Source: Blautia hansenii DSM 20583 (lineage in GTDB: Bacteria > Bacillota > Clostridia > Lachnospirales > Lachnospiraceae). From it: a stretch of DNA of 64,000 bases. Shown piece by piece: positions 34,720 to 43,832 of the stretch (the stretch's first letter is position 1; each line of letters begins with the position of its first letter). Location of the stretch: the NCBI RefSeq assembly GCF_002222595.2, contig NZ_CP022413.2:2062001-2126000 (forward strand), in the 5' to 3' direction. Made by a program: the position numbers and the translations under genes. The notes below the pieces were generated by a model. That model searched no databases. It worked only from the letters and a program-made list of their open reading frames with translations, and was not told where the DNA came from.

Positions 34720-36312
34720 CTAATTTCTGGAAAACTCTGCCAATTTCAGACCTTCGTTTCTGTCCAAGGTCATTCCGATACTCCAGCTGTTGATAAACAG
34801 CAAAAGCGGATTTCCCTTCATATCCATAACCTTCTTCATGTCGGAAGTACCTGTGAGACGCTTCACATCCACTTCTTCTTTATTTTCAATCCAACGGATA
34901 TGTTCATAAGGCAGGGCTTCCAAACGGATGTCTACATTGTACTCATTCTCCAGACGATATTTTAATACGTCAAACTGAAGAACACCTACAACACCTACGA
35001 TAATTTCTTCCATACCGCCCATGATTTCCTGAAAAATCTGAATAGCGCCTTCCTGTGCAATCTGGTTAATTCCTTTCACAAACTGCTTACGCTTCATGCT
35101 GTCTAACAGACGCACACGTGCAAAATGTTCCGGAGCAAAAGTAGGAATACCTTCATACTGAAACTTCTTTCCTGGTGTACATACCGTATCTCCAATAGAG
35201 AAAATTCCCGGGTCAAAGACACCAATAATATCCCCTGCATAAGCCTCATCTACTACGTGTCTGTCCTGTGCCATCATCTGCTGTGGCTGAGAAAGACGCA
35301 TTTTTTTGTTCCCCTGTACATGGAACACTTCTTTTGATGCTTCAAACTTGCCAGAGCAAATGCGCATAAACGCAATTCTGTCTCTGTGATTTTTATTCAT
35401 ATTTGCCTGTATTTTAAATACAAAAGCAGAAAAATCTTCTGTCAGAGGATCTACCTCTCCAATATCTGCTTTTCTTGGCAACGGTGTAGAAGTCATTTTC
35501 AAGAAATGTTTTAAGAAAGTTTCCACACCAAAGTTAGTAAGAGCAGATCCAAAGCACACAGGAGAGAGTTTTCCCTGATCCACAAGCTCCTGATCAAACT
35601 CAGCGCTTGCTCCGTCTAAAAGCTCAATTTCTTCTAAAAGCTGTTCCTTCTGATCTGCATCCAAAACTTCATCAATACGTGGTTCATCTAAAGCAATTTC
35701 TTCTTCCAGACCTTCTTTTGTACCTTTCATGGTATCTGAGAAAGTCAAAACCTTTCCTGTTTCCCTGTCATACACACCTCTGAATTTCTTTCCTGAACCA
35801 ATAGGCCAGTTAATGGGGCATGTGGGAATTCCCAGTTCCTTTTCGATTTCGTCTAATAAATCAAAGGTATCGTTGGCATCTCTGTCCAGCTTGTTAATAA
35901 ATGTAAAGATAGGAATATTTCGCATGGCACAAACCTTGAAAAGCTTTCTGGTCTGCGCTTCCACACCCTTTGATGCGTCAATAACCATTACGGCAGAGTC
36001 TGCCGCCATCAAAGTACGATAAGTATCCTCTGAGAAGTCCTGATGTCCCGGTGTATCCAAAATATTGATACAATAACCATCATAATTAAACTGCAACACA
36101 GAGGAAGTAACAGAAATACCTCTCTCCTTTTCTATTTCCATCCAGTCAGAAACTGCATGGCGGGCAGTTGCTTTTCCTTTTACGCTTCCTGCCAGATTAA
36201 TCGCACCTCCGTAAAGCAGAAACTTCTCGGTAAGAGTTGTTTTACCTGCATCGGGGTGAGAAATAATTGCAAATGTACGTCTTTTTGTAATTTCTTTCGT
36301 ATAGTCAGCCAC
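34720..36312 (-). CDS. prfC: Peptide chain release factor 3
   Basis: GTPase that recycles RF1/RF2 after termination; 530 aa, full length. G1 in ISHPDAGKTTLTEK, G2/switch segment ERGISVTSSVLQF, G3 in DTPGHQDFSED and G4 FINKLDRD. Uses a GTG start at 36312 preceded by AAGGAGGG. It has its own promoter and terminator. Confidence 0.97.
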   Translation of the reverse strand: MADYTKEITKRRTFAIISHPDAGKTTLTEKFLLYGGAINLAGSVKGKATARHAVSDWMEIEKERGISVTSSVLQFNYDGYCINILDTPGHQDFSEDTYRTLMAADSAVMVIDASKGVEAQTRKLFKVCAMRNIPIFTFINKLDRDANDTFDLLDEIEKELGIPTCPINWPIGSGKKFRGVYDRETGKVLTFSDTMKGTKEGLEEEIALDEPRIDEVLDADQKEQLLEEIELLDGASAEFDQELVDQGKLSPVCFGSALTNFGVETFLKHFLKMTSTPLPRKADIGEVDPLTEDFSAFVFKIQANMNKNHRDRIAFMRICSGKFEASKEVFHVQGNKKMRLSQPQQMMAQDRHVVDEAYAGDIIGVFDPGIFSIGDTVCTPGKKFQYEGIPTFAPEHFARVRLLDSMKRKQFVKGINQIAQEGAIQIFQEIMGGMEEIIVGVVGVLQFDVLKYRLENEYNVDIRLEALPYEHIRWIENKEEVDVKRLTGTSDMKKVMDMKGNPLLLFINSWSIGMTLDRNEGLKLAEFSRN

Positions 36313-36350
36313 CTTAGGCCCTCCTTCATTTCATATAGCACACTGACGCT

Positions 36351-36379
36351 ATTTTAGTATACGGGGAAATATGTGTCAA
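36351..36379 (-). promoter_or_regulatory. Sigma-A promoter of prfC
   Basis: Perfect TTGACA (36374-36379) and TAAAAT (36351-36356), spacer 17. A short inverted repeat ATAGC...GCTAT follows over the start site. Confidence 0.8.
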
Positions 36380-36385
36380 GGGGAT

Positions 36386-37057
36386 TTATTCATTTTCCCC
36401 GGTTCCGCCGTCCAAAGGAGTAATCACAATCTTTTCTGCCGCTACATTTGTTTTCCTCTTTACAATATCCTCAATCTGAGCTCTGTTGGCATCTTCCATA
36501 TATTCCTTCGGCACAATAACATCTGCGCTGTCACCTGTCAAATTTACCACCACATTCTGAAAGCCCTGCGCGTCAAGCAACAGCTCTGCGGCTTCCTCCT
36601 GCTCTGCAAGATTAGTCATGTTTACCATGGAATTGACAGCCTCCTGCTTCTGTTCCTCACCTAAATTTTCATTGTTGATGATTTCCAGCAGTGTTTCTTT
36701 ATTGGCAGAGCGCACCTGTTCTCTGCTGACCTTTGCTTCTGCCACAAAGCCGGATGCACCTGTCAGCACTGCTTCTCCCGGTGTTTCCGTTTCTTTTTCT
36801 TCTTCTGCCGCCTTCTGATTTTCTTCTGCCATGGCAGTTTCGTCTGTGATGTCATAATCCAGACTTTCGATTTCTTCTACGATGGCATCGGTTTCCTGTG
36901 TTTCCTCTTCATCCTTTTGCGAGGTTTTCGTACTTGCCTTCTTCAGCGTTTTGTCAATTCCCAGATGATTGTCTGAGTAATTGATGTACCCTGCCACAGC
37001 AATCATAATTGCCAAAGCTGTAATAATGACCTGATTTTTTTTGAAGATTTTTTTCAT
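36386..37057 (-). CDS. spoIIIAH: Stage III sporulation protein AH
   Basis: Mother-cell protein of 223 aa that forms the channel with forespore SpoIIQ. An N-terminal membrane helix (IITALAIMIAVAGYI, about 10-24) precedes an acidic linker and the ring-forming domain with VSREQVRSANKETLLEII and VDVIVPKEYM-like sequence near the C-terminus. Last gene of the spoIIIA operon, 13 bases after AG. Confidence 0.96.
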   Translation of the reverse strand: MKKIFKKNQVIITALAIMIAVAGYINYSDNHLGIDKTLKKASTKTSQKDEEETQETDAIVEEIESLDYDITDETAMAEENQKAAEEEKETETPGEAVLTGASGFVAEAKVSREQVRSANKETLLEIINNENLGEEQKQEAVNSMVNMTNLAEQEEAAELLLDAQGFQNVVVNLTGDSADVIVPKEYMEDANRAQIEDIVKRKTNVAAEKIVITPLDGGTGENE

Positions 37058-37070
37058 GTGACATTCTCCT

Positions 37071-37550
37071 CTAATTCATTTTCATTACTTTAATTTTATG
37101 GGCTTCCACCTGAAATAATACCTGTACTGCCTCCTGAATGTTGCGAATAATTACGGGATTATCACCTCCCTCTGCCACCACCACGACACCAAGCACTTTG
37201 GGATATTCCTGTGATGTAAGATAGGGGATTTGATTACCCTTTGCATCCTTTGTATAAACGGTATCCTGTTCATCCTTTTCCACCAGATTTTTCTCTGTGC
37301 CTTCACAGGTGAGAATAACTTCTGCTTCTCCTACCCCCTTTACCTTTTCCAATACCTTTTCCAGCTGTTCTTCCATCTGCTGCTGCCAGTCCTTTTGTTC
37401 TTTTTCCTGTTCTGTGCCGTTTTCTTCCTCCGACAGCATTTGCGGCACTTCCCTTTCCTTTACGGGAAGAGCTGCAATGAGCAAAAGAAGTCCAAGGAGA
37501 AGAATGACAACCAATTTTTCTTTTTTCATCATTCCCTGTAAAAGCTTCAT
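37071..37550 (-). CDS. spoIIIAG: Stage III sporulation protein AG
   Basis: 159 aa, one membrane helix (LVVILLLGLLLLIAALPV) and a ring-building-motif domain with GVGEAEVILTCEGTEKN and GVVVVAEGGDNP; forms a large ring in the mother-cell to forespore feeding complex. ATG 37550 is chosen over the upstream codon at 37628 because it has AGGAGG and an ATGA overlap with AF. Confidence 0.95.
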   Translation of the reverse strand: MKLLQGMMKKEKLVVILLLGLLLLIAALPVKEREVPQMLSEEENGTEQEKEQKDWQQQMEEQLEKVLEKVKGVGEAEVILTCEGTEKNLVEKDEQDTVYTKDAKGNQIPYLTSQEYPKVLGVVVVAEGGDNPVIIRNIQEAVQVLFQVEAHKIKVMKMN

Positions 37551-37858
37551 GGTTCTACCTCCTGCCCTCTTAAAATTTCTGTCTCCTTCTCCCAGCTTTG
37601 CTCCCATGCCTCTGCTTTTTCTTCCCACTCTTGCGCTTCTGTTTCAAACCCCTCGAAGCTCTCTATATAAGACTCCAGTTTTTGTCCCATATCGGTAATC
37701 TGAAAAATAGGAGATAAAAATGTAAGGATAAGCAGCAAGCCCATGTAATAACGAATATATTTCTTGTAGCTATCATCGGGGAGTAAATTCATAACTACGG
37801 TCAGCAGAAAAAAATAGCAGACTACGTTTTGAAGCCAGGAATATAGTTGTGAGAGCAT
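37547..37858 (-). CDS. spoIIIAF: Stage III sporulation protein AF
   Basis: 103 aa from ATG 37858 (AAAGGAG in front); the longer reading to 37942 adds non-family sequence. Two N-terminal membrane helices (NVVCYFFLLTVVMNLL and YYMGLLLILTFLSPIF) are followed by a short soluble tail of Glu-rich coil, shorter than B. subtilis AF (about 200 aa). Preceded by an unusual 189-base gap after AE. Confidence 0.88.
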   Translation of the reverse strand: MLSQLYSWLQNVVCYFFLLTVVMNLLPDDSYKKYIRYYMGLLLILTFLSPIFQITDMGQKLESYIESFEGFETEAQEWEEKAEAWEQSWEKETEILRGQEVEP

Positions 37859-38047
37859 AGATTTTCTCCTTTCTTTCTCAAACAAATGTAATAAAAAGTT
37901 TTTAACAGATGCTGACTCCATATTCCCCTGCAAACTGTCCATTTTCTTATTTTTCTACGCCGCTTATAGATGCTCGAAAAATCGCAAAATGTTCCAATTG
38001 TTTGCAAAAGAACATGTCGTTGCATCTGAGCAAATATTTTTATACAA
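37859..38047 (-). other. Structured spacer inside the spoIIIA operon
   Basis: The AE-AF junction is normally tight but here spans 189 bases. On the minus strand AGATGC (38022-38027) pairs with GCATCT (37968-37973), and inside it ATGTTC (38010-38015) pairs with GAACAT (37989-37994), a nested hairpin. No persuasive gene or ribosome site is seen. Confidence 0.5.
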
Positions 38048-39187
38048 TTAATGAGAAACAAATGAAACGGATAAAATAGCAATGGTAATGAGTAGCAACA
38101 ACTCTACTGTTAATAATACTCTCAAAAGTAATCTGCAGCCCTCTCCCATGGTGGAGAGGCAGCCTGTCATTCGTTTGTCTGCCACGGGCTGGACAACGGC
38201 TGCCAAAAGCTTATAGATCAAGGTGGTTACTCCCAGACGAATAATAGGAGGAAGTCCTAAAAGGAGTAAAACCAAAATTCCCACTACGCCAATACAGTTT
38301 CGAATAAGCACAGCCGTTCCAAGCGCCACCTCTGTTACGCCGTCAATGGCGTTCCCTACTGCCGGAATGGCGGTGGCTGTTTTTCCTATGACATCTCGTT
38401 TTAAAGAGTCCACAGCCGGAGATATCATGTTCTGAATAACCTGCATCCCCACAAGAACTGCCACACAGGTATGCAGAGTCCACTCTAAAATTGTTTTAAA
38501 AAACTCTGCCATTTTAGACAGAATATCTTCTTTATGAAGATAATTTACCAGCTGAAACAAAACAAACAGATGTATCCCCGGTACTACCAGCTTTAATAAA
38601 ATAACCTGAATAACGTAAATTACAGCCAGCACCATGTTATAAAAAATCATGGCGCTTGCCACACCTCCGGCTGCTGTCACTGCCAGAAAATAGGAGGGCA
38701 TCAATGCTTTCATAAAAAACACAAAATCCTCTAAACCGGAAGAAATGATCCGACTCATCTGTCCAAAGCTTTTCATGAGTATGGTAAGCAAAAAAAGATA
38801 TACCATGTAAAAACTGATTCCTCCCGTTTCTCCTTTTCCGAACATTCCTGTAAAATTAGAAAACAGAGAAGCAGCCAATACCAGAAGGATAACCTGAACC
38901 AGAATTTTCTTATCCGGCAAAAGCTGTTGATATAAAAATGCTTTTCCGATTTCCCCAAAATGCTCTGCGGAAAAAGGTTCTTCCCCTGAAAGTGCCTTTT
39001 TGATGCTTTCTTTTACAGAAAAAGTCTCTTCCCCTAAAAGCTCGTTTACCGCTTCCTGCATTTTTTCCAGCTCCATACTGTCTAAAAGCTGCTCCTGCGT
39101 ATTTCCCTGCTCCCCGTTGGAAGCCTGTACCGGTATGGAAAACAAAAGAAAAAGAAAAAATATCATTTGTATCTTTTTTATCCTCAT
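38048..39187 (-). CDS. spoIIIAE: Stage III sporulation protein AE
   Basis: 379-aa polytopic membrane protein with an N-terminal signal sequence (IQMIFFLFLLFSIPVQA) and several membrane segments from about residue 95. It is the largest membrane subunit of the SpoIIIA complex in the mother cell. Overlaps the AD stop codon by 4 bases. Confidence 0.95.
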   Translation of the reverse strand: MRIKKIQMIFFLFLLFSIPVQASNGEQGNTQEQLLDSMELEKMQEAVNELLGEETFSVKESIKKALSGEEPFSAEHFGEIGKAFLYQQLLPDKKILVQVILLVLAASLFSNFTGMFGKGETGGISFYMVYLFLLTILMKSFGQMSRIISSGLEDFVFFMKALMPSYFLAVTAAGGVASAMIFYNMVLAVIYVIQVILLKLVVPGIHLFVLFQLVNYLHKEDILSKMAEFFKTILEWTLHTCVAVLVGMQVIQNMISPAVDSLKRDVIGKTATAIPAVGNAIDGVTEVALGTAVLIRNCIGVVGILVLLLLGLPPIIRLGVTTLIYKLLAAVVQPVADKRMTGCLSTMGEGCRLLLRVLLTVELLLLITIAILSVSFVSH

Positions 39188-39570
39188 GGCAGAAAGCTGC
39201 GAATTGTTTCCATCAAAGCCAAAAGCACCGGCATGGACAGAACCATCATATACAGCTTTGTAAAAACCTCAATCTGGGAAGCCACTGCACTGTAACCTGC
39301 ATCCTTGCAAAGTCCGGAAGAAAACTGAGCCACATAAGCCGCTCCCAGCATTTTTAACAAAATCACAAAATACTTGGTATCCAGCGGCAAATATTCCTGA
39401 AGCTGTAAAACAGAAGAAAATATATATGCAATTTTTTCTGTCATATAAGAAAAAATACAGATGCCAGCCCCAAGGCTTAAATATACGGTATATTCCGGTC
39501 TTGTCCCTTTTAAAAGCAGTCCCAGCAGCATCCCTGTAATGCCTATCATCACAATTCTTATAACTTCCAT
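39184..39570 (-). CDS. spoIIIAD: Stage III sporulation protein AD
   Basis: 128 aa small membrane protein with four hydrophobic segments (IVMIGITGMLLGLLL; YTVYLSLGAGICIF; FVILLKMLGAAYVAQF; LSMPVLLALMETI). Order AC-AD-AE and the 4-base overlap with AE identify it. ATG 39570 has AGGAGGGG. Confidence 0.94.
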   Translation of the reverse strand: MEVIRIVMIGITGMLLGLLLKGTRPEYTVYLSLGAGICIFSYMTEKIAYIFSSVLQLQEYLPLDTKYFVILLKMLGAAYVAQFSSGLCKDAGYSAVASQIEVFTKLYMMVLSMPVLLALMETIRSFLP

Positions 39571-39581
39571 ATCCCCTCCTG

Positions 39582-39776
39582 CTATAATGAAAACAAGTCT
39601 TCAATGGTACGGAATAAATCGTAAATATAGGGAAGTATCCAGAACAATACCAAAAGAAGTCCTGTCAGGCTTGTCAAAAATGCCAGCTCCTCTCTCTGAC
39701 TGTGCTTTAATATCTGGCACAGAACAGACACCAGTATCCCCACTGCACCGATTTTAAATAATAACCCTACCTCCAC
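39582..39776 (-). CDS. spoIIIAC: Stage III sporulation protein AC
   Basis: 64 aa, two membrane helices (FKIGAVGILVSVLCQIL and FLTSLTGLLLVLFWILPYI). Uses a GTG start at 39776 after AGGAGG. The length and the sequence match the very conserved AC family. Confidence 0.94.
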   Translation of the reverse strand: MEVGLLFKIGAVGILVSVLCQILKHSQREELAFLTSLTGLLLVLFWILPYIYDLFRTIEDLFSL

Positions 39777-39799
39777 TCTGTTTCCTCCTGTATGCTGTA

Positions 39800-40318
39800 T
39801 TACAGTAACAAAATCGCCAGAAAAATCCCTGACAAAACCCCTAAGCTCCGATATAGCTTTTTCTTTACCGGTATCTCCCCTGCAAGGATGTCAATTTCTG
39901 TTTTTAACTGCTGCAAATACCACTGTGTTGTATTTTTCTGCATGTCTGTATCCAAATATCCCAGATATTCTCCAAGCTGTACAAATTCTTCAAAATCCTT
40001 CTGCGTCAGCTCGCTGTTTTTCAAATATTTTTCTGCATTTTCCCGAAAAATACAGGCAAAACGCTCTCCCTGATATTTCTGCGCCATCTCTGCCGTCTCT
40101 TTCAAAAAACTGCACAAGGGTTCTTGCACTTTGCCGGAAACACGCAGCACGGCTTCCGGCAAGGCTTCCCTTCGATAAGTAATTTCTCCCATTAAAAGCA
40201 GCAGCAGCTTTTCAATTTCCCGAAGCAAAAACAGCCTGTCAGAAATTGCCGCACTTTTCTTATACCCCAATGCTGCACAGGCAAAAATCACCAGAACTGC
40301 CCCTATGATTTTCAGCAT
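39800..40318 (-). CDS. spoIIIAB: Stage III sporulation protein AB
   Basis: 172 aa; membrane helices at both ends (ILVIFACAALGYKKS region and LGVLSGIFLAILLL) enclosing a helical soluble domain, as in other AB proteins. Overlaps spoIIIAA by 7 bases. Related in fold to type II secretion GspF fragments according to the family literature. Confidence 0.93.
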   Translation of the reverse strand: MLKIIGAVLVIFACAALGYKKSAAISDRLFLLREIEKLLLLLMGEITYRREALPEAVLRVSGKVQEPLCSFLKETAEMAQKYQGERFACIFRENAEKYLKNSELTQKDFEEFVQLGEYLGYLDTDMQKNTTQWYLQQLKTEIDILAGEIPVKKKLYRSLGVLSGIFLAILLL

Positions 40319-41292
40319 AAAATCCCCTGCCTTCGGGAAGCATCATAAAGACCGGTTCCCCTCTCATCGTAAATAGCCTTTATTTGTCCAGCACAGTCTT
40401 TTTTATACAGCACAATATAACGCTCGAAAACCTTTTCCTGCATCAGCCTTTGAAGCAACGGCTTTCGTTTAATATCCTCTATGGAGCTTCCGTGAACAGT
40501 TGCAAAAAGCTTGCAGCCACAGTGAATAACAGACTCTATGGCATGAATGTCTTCATAATCGCCCAGCTCGTCTACTGCCACTACCTCCGGTGACATGGAA
40601 CGTATCAGCATCATCATTCCCTCTGCCTTCGGACAACAATCTAAAACATCTGTGCGTATACCCAAATCATTTTGCGGTATTCCCTGATAAGAGCCTGCAA
40701 TTTCCGAACGCTCATCTACCACACCTACGGAAACTCCCGGCATATAGCGGTTTCCGTTGCTGACCTGACGGATTAAATCTCTTAAAAGCGTGGTTTTCCC
40801 GCACCTGGGGGGAGAAATAATCAGGGTATGGCAAATTTGTCTGTTTTTTATAATATAGGGAAGTATGGGGGATGCGCACCCCTTTATCTGATGTGATAAT
40901 CGAAGATTGATATAAGATATGTATTTCAGACTTTTAATCTTATTGCCGTCTAAGATGGTTTTTCCTGCAATTCCTACTCTGTGGCCTCCCACAATGGTGA
41001 GAAAGCCCTGCCGTATTTCCTCCTCAAAGGCATAGAGAGAATAGCCGCTGATATATTCCAGCATTTCCTTTAAATCCTCTGTTTGAACATGGTAAGCCTT
41101 TGCCTCCTCTCTTGTCAGCTCTCCTTCTAAGGTCAAAAAATATTCTTTTCCCTGATAAATCACAATCAGAGGCGCATTCACCCTCAGTCGGATTTCGTAG
41201 ATTTTATTTCTGTCAAAAAGAGCCTGCCCAAGAGCTTTTCTAATTTGTGCAGGAAACAGTTTTGTAATATCCTGTTCTGTCATTTGCCTCAC
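40312..41292 (-). CDS. spoIIIAA: Stage III sporulation protein AA (ATPase)
   Basis: 326-aa cytoplasmic ATPase of the feeding-tube complex, similar to secretion ATPases. Walker A PPRCGKTTLLRDLIRQ and Walker B region EVVAVDELGDYED are clear; GCKLFATVHGSS follows. First gene of the operon, with GAGGTGAGG in front of ATG 41292 and a sigma-E-like promoter just upstream. Confidence 0.96.
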   Translation of the reverse strand: MRQMTEQDITKLFPAQIRKALGQALFDRNKIYEIRLRVNAPLIVIYQGKEYFLTLEGELTREEAKAYHVQTEDLKEMLEYISGYSLYAFEEEIRQGFLTIVGGHRVGIAGKTILDGNKIKSLKYISYINLRLSHQIKGCASPILPYIIKNRQICHTLIISPPRCGKTTLLRDLIRQVSNGNRYMPGVSVGVVDERSEIAGSYQGIPQNDLGIRTDVLDCCPKAEGMMMLIRSMSPEVVAVDELGDYEDIHAIESVIHCGCKLFATVHGSSIEDIKRKPLLQRLMQEKVFERYIVLYKKDCAGQIKAIYDERGTGLYDASRRQGILC

Positions 41293-41302
41293 CTCTTAAA
41301 AT

Positions 41303-41330
41303 AATATATGAGGACAATCCCTTTTTATGA
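41303..41330 (-). promoter_or_regulatory. Sigma-E-like promoter of the spoIIIA operon
   Basis: On the minus strand TCATAAA (41324-41330) and CATATATT (41303-41310) fit the mother-cell sigma-E pattern (-35 around ATA, -10 CATAnnnT) with a 13-base spacer, directly before spoIIIAA, a known sigma-E operon. Confidence 0.6.
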
Positions 41331-41362
41331 CACATAGAAAAGTCGGGCAGATTCTTTTTCTT

Positions 41363-41755
41363 TTAATATCCTTCTTTTAATGTAATTTCGAACTTGTCGC
41401 CATCTTGTACAGATGTTTTATCTGCGGAAGTATTCACCTGAGCTCCGCCTTTGGTAATACACCACCACTGTTCTTTTGTATCATCTGCTTTTTCTCCATC
41501 TACAGAAGTAATAAACAGACCATATTCGCCTTCTTCACCTTCTACAAGCTCATTTTCTTTTAAAATTTCACCTAAAAATTCGGCTTCTGTGTTATACTCA
41601 AAAGTTTCCGCCTTTCCGTCTCCATGTACAACTTCAATAGAAACCTTTTTTGTACCTTCTTTTGTTTCTTTTTTATTTCCCATAAATAAAACGGCACATA
41701 ATACACATACAAATATAATCAAAACACTTGCTGCTGCAATAATTTTTTTCTTCAT
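41363..41755 (-). CDS. DUF4430 domain secreted protein
   Basis: 130 aa, anchored or secreted through an N-terminal hydrophobic helix (about 5-25: AAASVLIIFVCVLCAVLF). The rest resembles DUF4430: an acidic stretch, GLFITSVDGEKA, KEQWWCITKGG and the ending DGDKFEITLKEGY. DUF4430 is a small ligand-binding-like fold also seen in cobalamin-binding proteins; no specific role is claimed. Its ATG overlaps the stop of the isomerase gene (ATGA). Confidence 0.8.
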   Translation of the reverse strand: MKKKIIAAASVLIIFVCVLCAVLFMGNKKETKEGTKKVSIEVVHGDGKAETFEYNTEAEFLGEILKENELVEGEEGEYGLFITSVDGEKADDTKEQWWCITKGGAQVNTSADKTSVQDGDKFEITLKEGY

Positions 41756-42537
41756 TGTTTTTCCTCTCTATTGTCTGTTTTTTTACTCTCGAAAAGGTTT
41801 TTTGCACCATAAAAAGAGGCAAGTACGGCTTCCTGCGTACTGCATTCTATGGTACAGGTATCCACCTGCTTTTCTCTTAAAATTTCTCTTACGGTATCCC
41901 TGCAAACCGTACCTGTGCCCAAGGGTAAATGGCTGTCTCTATCCCCTTTATTGTCATGTAAATGAGAATGCTTCAGATATTTTTTCTCCGTCTGAAACCA
42001 TTCCTTACAAGGAACTTTAGAATAGCAGTTGGCATGACCTACATCCAGACACAATCCAAAGGCAGGATGTTCCGTTTTTTCTGCCACTTCTGCCATAGGC
42101 TGTGGGATGCGGTCTAATACATTCTCCATAACAATTTCTATGGAATTGTCTTTGTTATAAAGAAATTCTTTGTAAAACTCTGCCATCCGCTCTGCCCATC
42201 CGATTAAAAGATAAAAATCAGGCACATAACAGGTATGATACACAATTTTTTTCGCTCCCAAAGCCTTTGCTGCCTGATAAGCTTCCTCATATCTTTTCAT
42301 AGTCACATTCCGAATGGATAAGTCATAGGATACCGGATTTAAGTCCAGAAAAGGACCGTGAAGCAAAAGCTTTTCACAGCCCATTTTTCCCAGTCTTTTT
42401 TCATAGGAAAGCAAGGTTTTTGAAAAATTGTCTAAATTTTCCGCAATGGAAAATTCGATGGACTCTACACCCATTCCTGTTTCCTGTATAACCTCTTTCA
42501 TTTCTTCATCACGTAATAAATGACTGAAATAGAACAT
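41752..42537 (-). CDS. Sugar phosphate isomerase/epimerase family protein (TIM barrel)
   Basis: 261 aa. Signs of the xylose-isomerase-like AP endonuclease 2 fold: LLHGPFLDLNP, KIVYHTCYVPDF, IVMENVLDRIPQPMA (metal Glu), LCLDVGHANCYS (Asp, His) and KHSHLHDNKGDRDSHLPLGTG near the C-terminus (metal His). The substrate is unknown. Second-to-last in a five-gene operon with no obvious common pathway. Confidence 0.82.
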   Translation of the reverse strand: MFYFSHLLRDEEMKEVIQETGMGVESIEFSIAENLDNFSKTLLSYEKRLGKMGCEKLLLHGPFLDLNPVSYDLSIRNVTMKRYEEAYQAAKALGAKKIVYHTCYVPDFYLLIGWAERMAEFYKEFLYNKDNSIEIVMENVLDRIPQPMAEVAEKTEHPAFGLCLDVGHANCYSKVPCKEWFQTEKKYLKHSHLHDNKGDRDSHLPLGTGTVCRDTVREILREKQVDTCTIECSTQEAVLASFYGAKNLFESKKTDNREEKQ

Positions 42538-42539
42538 AT

Positions 42540-43130
42540 TTATTTCCCCACATTTCTGTCATAAAATTTCTCATAAATATTGACAAAAAAACTTCTTCTT
42601 CCATTTTTATAATATAAAACAAGAAAGACCGTAAGACCGATACCTGCCACCGTGGCACACAGCATATCGGTAATGCTGTCATGAACCCCTTGGGTATAAT
42701 GATTGATACAATCATTTTTAAAGAAAATCAGCATGACGTACTCATAAAATTCCCATAGCTGTGCCACTGCCATATTAACAGCATTGATAAAAATAAGAAA
42801 AATCGCAAATTCTCTTTTGGACTGAAATTTTCTGTCTCCTTTAATGGTAAAATACAAAATCACCGCCGCCGTTGTAATCAGCCATCCGCTGGAAAAATGG
42901 AGCGCTTTATCAAAGCCATAAAGACGATAAGCGTCCAGTGCTCCTCCCCACACGCTGGCAAAATAGGTAAAAACATTGGACAAAATATAAATTTCATATA
43001 CCACATTCCAATGACACAGCTTAAAAATCAGGGGCACAATACATGGGGTAAGCACGGCTACAAACGCCAAAGTTCCTATATAAAGAACAATACTTCCGTA
43101 CCAGACCTTTTTCAATGTCTTTTCCTGCAT
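42540..43130 (-). CDS. DUF2238-like integral membrane protein
   Basis: 196 aa from ATG 43130 (AAAGGAGG in front); an upstream reading adds 24 codons without support. Around five membrane segments. Conserved-looking polar residues within the membrane (GFDKALHFSSGWLI, QLWEFYEYVMLIFF, GVHDSITDMLCATVAG) resemble YjdF/DUF2238 proteins. No function is known to me. Confidence 0.65.
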   Translation of the reverse strand: MQEKTLKKVWYGSIVLYIGTLAFVAVLTPCIVPLIFKLCHWNVVYEIYILSNVFTYFASVWGGALDAYRLYGFDKALHFSSGWLITTAAVILYFTIKGDRKFQSKREFAIFLIFINAVNMAVAQLWEFYEYVMLIFFKNDCINHYTQGVHDSITDMLCATVAGIGLTVFLVLYYKNGRRSFFVNIYEKFYDRNVGK

Positions 43131-43211
43131 ATTTCTTCCTCCTTTGTTTCCATATCCTTTACTATAAAGAAAAAATCTTAATAAAAGATACGTGAAAAAC
43201 AAAAGTTTTTA

Positions 43212-43832
43212 TTAAGAAAAGAATTTTAAAAGGTCAAAAGGCAAGATATGCTCATAAGTGACCTGACACTCTGTATCGGCGCTGATACAACCTGCATAAA
43301 CTTCCTTTAATGTAAAATCTTCCTGCCACACAGGTTTGGAAATCCCTCTTAAATCCACAGTAATTCCCTGTCCGGTAAGCTTTAAAAAGCTTTCCTTCCT
43401 AGCCCAGTATTTATAAAAAGCAGCCGCTTGGTCTGTACTGAAAAGCACCTCATCTTGCTCCTTTTCGGACAAAATTTTTTCAAAAATACGATGGTTTCTC
43501 AGCTCTTTTTTTTCCTGTATATCAATACCGCAGGGCACTTCTGACAGCGCACATACCGCATATTTTCCGGAATGGCTGATATTAAAATGAGGAGAAAAGC
43601 TATCCGAAAGAGCAGGCTTTCCATGAGTCCCATATACAAGTTGCTTTTTCAGCTTCTGATATGCCTCTGTCAACGTATCTGCCAAAAAAAGCTCCTGCCC
43701 TTCCTTTAGCCGAAACAAGCCATATAACAGCAAAAGTCTTCCGCATATTGTTTCTGCTCTTTCTTCTGCCTGATATATCCCTGCCCATTTGTCAATTTCT
43801 CCTATATAAATTTTAATTTGAGCTTGCTCCAT
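43212..43832 (-). CDS. 4'-phosphopantetheinyl transferase (Sfp type)
   Basis: 206 aa; moves phosphopantetheine from CoA to carrier proteins. Motifs VPCGIDIQEKKEL (metal Asp) and YKYWARKESFLKLTGQG (Glu, Lys) are those of the Sfp/HetI group. ATG 43832 has AGGAGGAA; the reading from 43853 is rejected. Overlaps the helicase gene by 20 bases. No polyketide or peptide synthetase is nearby, so its target may be the acyl carrier protein encoded at 55280 (inference). Confidence 0.9.
   Translation of the reverse strand: MEQAQIKIYIGEIDKWAGIYQAEERAETICGRLLLLYGLFRLKEGQELFLADTLTEAYQKLKKQLVYGTHGKPALSDSFSPHFNISHSGKYAVCALSEVPCGIDIQEKKELRNHRIFEKILSEKEQDEVLFSTDQAAAFYKYWARKESFLKLTGQGITVDLRGISKPVWQEDFTLKEVYAGCISADTECQVTYEHILPFDLLKFFS

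Noticed and set aside
37822..38082. Possible small gene in the AE-AF gap
   Set aside because: The 86-codon frame has no ribosome site and runs across the end of AE and the beginning of AF in the wrong frame.
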